A stretch of DNA of 64,000 nt, taken from assembly GCF_004919045.1 (NCBI RefSeq), contig NZ_SWDW01000017.1, positions 19,023 through 83,022 of the forward strand, read 5' to 3'. Position 1 is the first letter of the stretch. Each line of letters starts with the position of its first letter. This DNA comes from Sinomonas albida (GTDB lineage: Bacteria > Actinomycetota > Actinomycetes > Actinomycetales > Micrococcaceae). Of this stretch, positions 61,219-64,000 are shown piece after piece. Both the position numbers and the translations under genes were made by a program. Under the pieces are notes generated by a model. It saw nothing but the letters and a program-made list of their open reading frames with translations, did not search any database and was not told the origin of the DNA.

Positions 61219-62010
61219 GTGAACGAGGAGTGCCGAGACGAGCTGGCCTCCGGGGCCGCCAGGGCCAAGCCCTGGTCTCCCGAAGAGCGCGAGACCGACC
61301 CGCTGGATGCCCTCCTGGCCGACGGCGGGGCGTTCGCGTGCCTGAACGAGGTCGACCTCTTCGCCGACCTGTCTGCGGCCGAGATCCGCGAGATGGACAT
61401 GATGGCCCCGGCGCGGCTCTTCCGCCGCGGCGAGCTGCTGTACAGCCAGGCCCAGCCCGTCAAGGCACTGTTCATCCTCAAGACCGGGCGGGTGCGCGTC
61501 TTCCGGGTGGCCGAGGACGGCAAGGCCCTGACTATGGCGATCCTGGAGCCCGGGGCCGTGTTCGGGGAGATGGTCCTGGTCGGCCAGCGCATGTACGACA
61601 GCTATGCCGAGGCGATCGAGGACGCCATGGTCTGCCAGCTCGGCGTGGACGACGTCGAGCGGTTCCTGCTCTCGGACCCCCGCATCGCTGTGCGCATCTC
61701 CCGGCTCCTGGGCGAACGGGTCGCCGAGCTCGAAGGCCGCCTGTCCGACCTGGCCCTGCGGCCCCTGCCGGCGCGGGTCGCCTCCACCCTGCTCGGCATG
61801 GCCCAATGGCCCTCCTCGTCCCGGTTCGGGCGCGCCCCCACGATCAGGCTCACCCACGAGCAGGTTGCAGGGCTGCTGGGGGCCACCCGCGAGGCCACGA
61901 GCAAGATCCTCTCCGAGTTCGCCTCCCGCGGCCTGATCCGCCAGGGCCGGGGACGGATCACCCTCGCCGACCCCGCCCGCCTCAGGGCCATCGCCCGCGG
62001 CACCGCATGA
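61219..62010 (+). CDS. Crp/Fnr-family transcriptional regulator
   Basis: A 263-residue regulator. The cyclic-nucleotide-like sensor domain (about 40-165: EVDLFADLSAAEIREMDMMA, LYSQAQPVKALFILKTGRVR, PGAVFGEMVLVG) lacks an obvious iron-sulfur Cys cluster, though a few Cys lie near the N-terminus and at Cys residue in AMVCQLG. The helical linker leads to a winged HTH (THEQVAGLLGATREATSKIL, LIRQGRGRITLADPARL). GTG 61219 was chosen; TTG 61195 and GTG 61201 are possible because the start is an 18-bp repeat. It precedes a DUF427 gene by 14 bp and likely controls the module. Confidence 0.9.
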   Translation: MNEECRDELASGAARAKPWSPEERETDPLDALLADGGAFACLNEVDLFADLSAAEIREMDMMAPARLFRRGELLYSQAQPVKALFILKTGRVRVFRVAEDGKALTMAILEPGAVFGEMVLVGQRMYDSYAEAIEDAMVCQLGVDDVERFLLSDPRIAVRISRLLGERVAELEGRLSDLALRPLPARVASTLLGMAQWPSSSRFGRAPTIRLTHEQVAGLLGATREATSKILSEFASRGLIRQGRGRITLADPARLRAIARGTA

Positions 62011-62024
62011 GAGGAGAGGACGCC

Positions 62025-62360
62025 ATGGCAACCGCCGCACCTGAATCCAAGGCTCAGCCCATTGTCGCCGCCTGGTACGGGGACACCTGCATCGCCCGCT
62101 CCGAGCAGACCGTCTATCTGGAGGGCAACCACTACTTCCCTCCCGACTCCCTCCGCCCGGGGCTGCTGGCGGACAGCTGGCTGCGGACCCTGTGCCCCTG
62201 GAAGGGCATCGCCCGCTACCACCACGCCGAGGTCGACGGCACTCGCCTGCCGAACGCGGCGTGGTCCTACCCCCGCCCGTCTCCGCTGGCGCGCCGGATC
62301 AAGGGCATGGTCGCCTTCGAGCAGGGCACCGGCATCACCTTGAGGGAAGAGCACCGATGA
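62025..62360 (+). CDS. DUF427 protein (third gene)
   Basis: A 111-residue DUF427 protein: IVAAWYGDTCIARSEQTVYL, EGNHYFPPDSLRPG, TLCPWKGIARYHHAEVDG and AAWSYPRPSPLARRIKGMVA. The ATG at 62025 follows GAGGAGAGG. Its stop overlaps the next tiny gene by 4 bp (ATGA), and that in turn overlaps the radical SAM gene by 4 bp, so all three are one translation chain behind the Crp/Fnr gene. The CPWKG block is kept. Confidence 0.93.
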   Translation: MATAAPESKAQPIVAAWYGDTCIARSEQTVYLEGNHYFPPDSLRPGLLADSWLRTLCPWKGIARYHHAEVDGTRLPNAAWSYPRPSPLARRIKGMVAFEQGTGITLREEHR

Positions 62361-62437
62361 GGGGACCACAGCCGGGCGCCCTCCCGGACCACGAACTCGA
62401 CTGGACCACGACGTGGTTAGGAACCCTCGCCGCATGA
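62357..62437 (+). CDS. 26-residue peptide coupled to DUF427 and radical SAM genes
   Basis: A very short open frame with ATGA overlaps at both ends: its ATG overlaps the stop of the DUF427 gene (62357-62360) and its stop overlaps the ATG of the radical SAM gene (62434-62437). The peptide starts MRGPQPGALPDHELDW and ends TTTWLGTLAA. It has no Cys. The exact fit suggests real translation; it could be a coupling leader, a small subunit, or a modified peptide. No homologue is known to me. Confidence 0.55.
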   Translation: MRGPQPGALPDHELDWTTTWLGTLAA

Positions 62438-64000
62438 GCATCGAACGCACGACCCGCGACGAAGTCTTCGTCGAGTACACCAAGAGCATCTGCCCGGTCT
62501 GCAAGATAGTCCTGGACGCGGAGGTGAACATCCGGGACTCGAAGGTCTACCTGCGCAAGCGCTGCCGCGAGCACGGCCAGTTCGAGGCCCTCGTCTACAG
62601 CGACGCGGACGCGTACCTCTCCTCGGCGAAGTACAACAAGCCCGGCACCCTGCCGCTGGCCACCCAGACCGAGGTCGCCGAGGGGTGCCCGAGCGATTGC
62701 GGGCTCTGCCCGGCGCACAAGCAGCACGCCTGCCTGGGCATCATCGAGGTCAACACGAACTGCAACCTGGACTGCCCCATCTGCTTCGCCGACTCCGGCC
62801 ACCAGCCCGACGGCTACTCGATCACCCGCGAGCAGTGCGCCACCATGCTGGACGCCTTCGTCGCGGCCGAGGGCGAGCCCGAGGTCGTCATGCTCTCCGG
62901 CGGAGAGCCGACCATCCACAAGGACATCCTGGCCTTCATCGACCTCGCCCAGGAGCGCCCCATCCGCACCGTGACCCTGAACACGAATGGCATCCGCCTC
63001 GCGAGCGACAGGGCGTTCGTCAAGGCCCTCGGGGAGCGCAACCGCAGGCCGGGGAAGACCGTGAGCGTCTACCTGCAGTTCGACGGCTTCGACGAGTCCA
63101 CCCATCTGGCCCTGCGCGGGAAGAACCTCCTGGAGCGCAAGCGCCGCGCCCTGGACCACTGCGCCGAGGAGGGCATCCCCGTGACTCTCGTCGCCGCCGT
63201 CGAACGCGGCCTGAACGAGCACGAGGTCGGGGACATCGTCCGGTTCGGCATCGAGCACCCCGCGGTGCGCTCGGTGGCGTTCCAGCCGGTCACCCACTCC
63301 GGCCGCCACCACGAGTTCGACCCGCTGAACCGGCTCACCAACCCGGATGTGATCCGGCTTGTCGCCGAGCAGTGCCCGGACTGGTTCACGCCTGCGGACT
63401 TCTTCCCCGTCCCGTGCTGCTTCCCCACCTGCCGCTCCATCACCTACCTGCTCATTGACAGGACCGAGGAGGGAACCACCGTAGTGCCGATCCCGCGCCT
63501 GATCGACCTCGACGAGTACATGGACTACGTCACCAACCGGGTCCTGCCCGACCCGGACGTGCGCACCGCGCTGGAGGCCCTCTGGAGCGCTTCGGCGAGC
63601 ATGGGCTCCGACACCACCGCCCGGAGCCTTCAGGCCACCGCCGCCGGACTCGAGTGCGCCAGCTGCGGCATCGACCTGCCCGCCGCCGCGCAGGACCTGG
63701 GCGAGAAGGCCTTCATGATCGTCGTCCAGGACTTCCAGGACCCCTACACCCTCAACGTCAAGCAGCTCATGAAGTGCTGCGTCGAGGAGATCACCCCCGA
63801 CGGGCGGCTCATCCCCTTCTGCGCCTACAACTCCGTCGGCTACCGCGAGCAGGTCCGCGCCCAGATGTCCGGCGTCCCGGTGGCGGACGTCGCCCCCAAC
63901 GCCGCCGGCATCCAGCACCTCCTCGCCCCGACCCCGTACGGCTCCAAGACCGCTGCCGAGGGCGGGCCCCCGGCCCCCGACGGGACGATGCCGGAGCGCA
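62434..64000 (+). CDS. radical SAM enzyme, MJ0619/Tes-like (3' end outside window)
   Basis: At least 522 residues of a radical SAM enzyme. The N-terminal zinc-like domain has CPVC (20, 23), CREH (44) and CPSDCGLC (85-92). The radical SAM cluster is CNLDCPICFA (Cys110, Cys114, Cys117), followed by EVVMLSGGEPTIHKDILAFI. Later parts show VSVYLQFDGFDESTHLALRG and the C-terminal family block KCCVEEITPDGRLIPFCAYN. This matches the MJ0619 group, which contains a pterin C-methylase and the tetraether-lipid synthase Tes. Start is fixed by the ATGA overlap with the 26-residue peptide gene. Carbon-carbon bond chemistry on lipid or cofactor is plausible (inference). Confidence 0.9.
   Translation, partial: MSIERTTRDEVFVEYTKSICPVCKIVLDAEVNIRDSKVYLRKRCREHGQFEALVYSDADAYLSSAKYNKPGTLPLATQTEVAEGCPSDCGLCPAHKQHACLGIIEVNTNCNLDCPICFADSGHQPDGYSITREQCATMLDAFVAAEGEPEVVMLSGGEPTIHKDILAFIDLAQERPIRTVTLNTNGIRLASDRAFVKALGERNRRPGKTVSVYLQFDGFDESTHLALRGKNLLERKRRALDHCAEEGIPVTLVAAVERGLNEHEVGDIVRFGIEHPAVRSVAFQPVTHSGRHHEFDPLNRLTNPDVIRLVAEQCPDWFTPADFFPVPCCFPTCRSITYLLIDRTEEGTTVVPIPRLIDLDEYMDYVTNRVLPDPDVRTALEALWSASASMGSDTTARSLQATAAGLECASCGIDLPAAAQDLGEKAFMIVVQDFQDPYTLNVKQLMKCCVEEITPDGRLIPFCAYNSVGYREQVRAQMSGVPVADVAPNAAGIQHLLAPTPYGSKTAAEGGPPAPDGTMPER

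Noticed and set aside
62357..64000. A classic sactipeptide (RiPP) cluster
   Set aside because: The short peptide has no Cys, and the enzyme belongs to the MJ0619/Tes group rather than the SPASM maturases; no transporter or protease is adjacent.

Overview
The window comes from the chromosome of a high-GC Gram-positive bacterium. GC-rich codon use, frequent GTG/TTG starts, overlapping stop/start codons (GTGA, ATGA) and the protein families (PadR, DUF1304, tandem UspA, IclR/LacI regulators, a TasA/SipW pair) fit an actinobacterium of the Micrococcaceae (Arthrobacter/Sinomonas-like). This placement is inference from sequence style; no marker gene is present to fix the species.

Region 1 (1-15.1 kb) is metabolic core. 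It holds a split histidine-utilisation system: an amino-acid permease (partial) divergent from an IclR regulator, then hutU-hutH, then hutG. No hutI is seen. Near-palindromic 16-bp boxes of the type GTCTGGAATTCCGGAC lie in front of the permease/iclR pair, hutU and hutG, so the IclR protein is probably their common regulator. Between them sits an oligosaccharide uptake operon: GH32 glycosidase, ABC binding protein, two permeases and LacI, with no ATPase gene. A second, very similar LacI follows. Both promoters carry paired operators 46-47 bp apart.

Region 2 (15.1-27.4 kb) has a sensor kinase and response regulator around a SipW signal peptidase, a TasA-like matrix protein, another small secreted protein and a degenerate Hpt domain. 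It continues with PadR plus a membrane protein whose 3' end is tandemly repeated, a purine permease, a tandem UspA protein, an NlpC/P60 wall hydrolase and a small zincin.

Region 3 (27.4-39.8 kb) begins with tRNA-Glu, tRNA-Asp and tRNA-Phe. Directly behind tRNA-Phe is a tyrosine integrase with excisionase, then a MobF relaxase and decayed small genes. This is the left part of an integrative, mobilisable element. Further in are a serine recombinase coupled to a DUF1016 nuclease, a putative 2-oxoglutarate oxygenase and several truncated genes.

Region 4 (39.8-49.2 kb) is a reactive-sulfur island: MFS transporter, thioredoxin reductase, thioredoxin, three rhodanese-type proteins, a DsrE protein, a CstB-like persulfide dioxygenase-rhodanese, NiCoT and TauE/SafE transporters, a Cys-rich peptide, a DUF302 protein and two CstR-type repressors. 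Four clear ATACCCC-type CstR operators and one weak one tie the genes together.

Region 5 (49.3-54.4 kb) contains an IS110 element and a three-gene transposon (resolvase, DDE transposase, AAA ATPase) next to a truncated resolvase.

Region 6 (54.9-64 kb) looks like a second, poorly understood redox/membrane module: three DUF427 proteins (four domains), a prolipoprotein diacylglyceryl transferase, two disulfide-type flavoprotein reductases, a methyltransferase, a small membrane protein, a Crp/Fnr regulator, a 26-residue peptide coupled to both neighbours, and an MJ0619/Tes-like radical SAM enzyme that runs off the window. This is the most likely place for an undescribed system.
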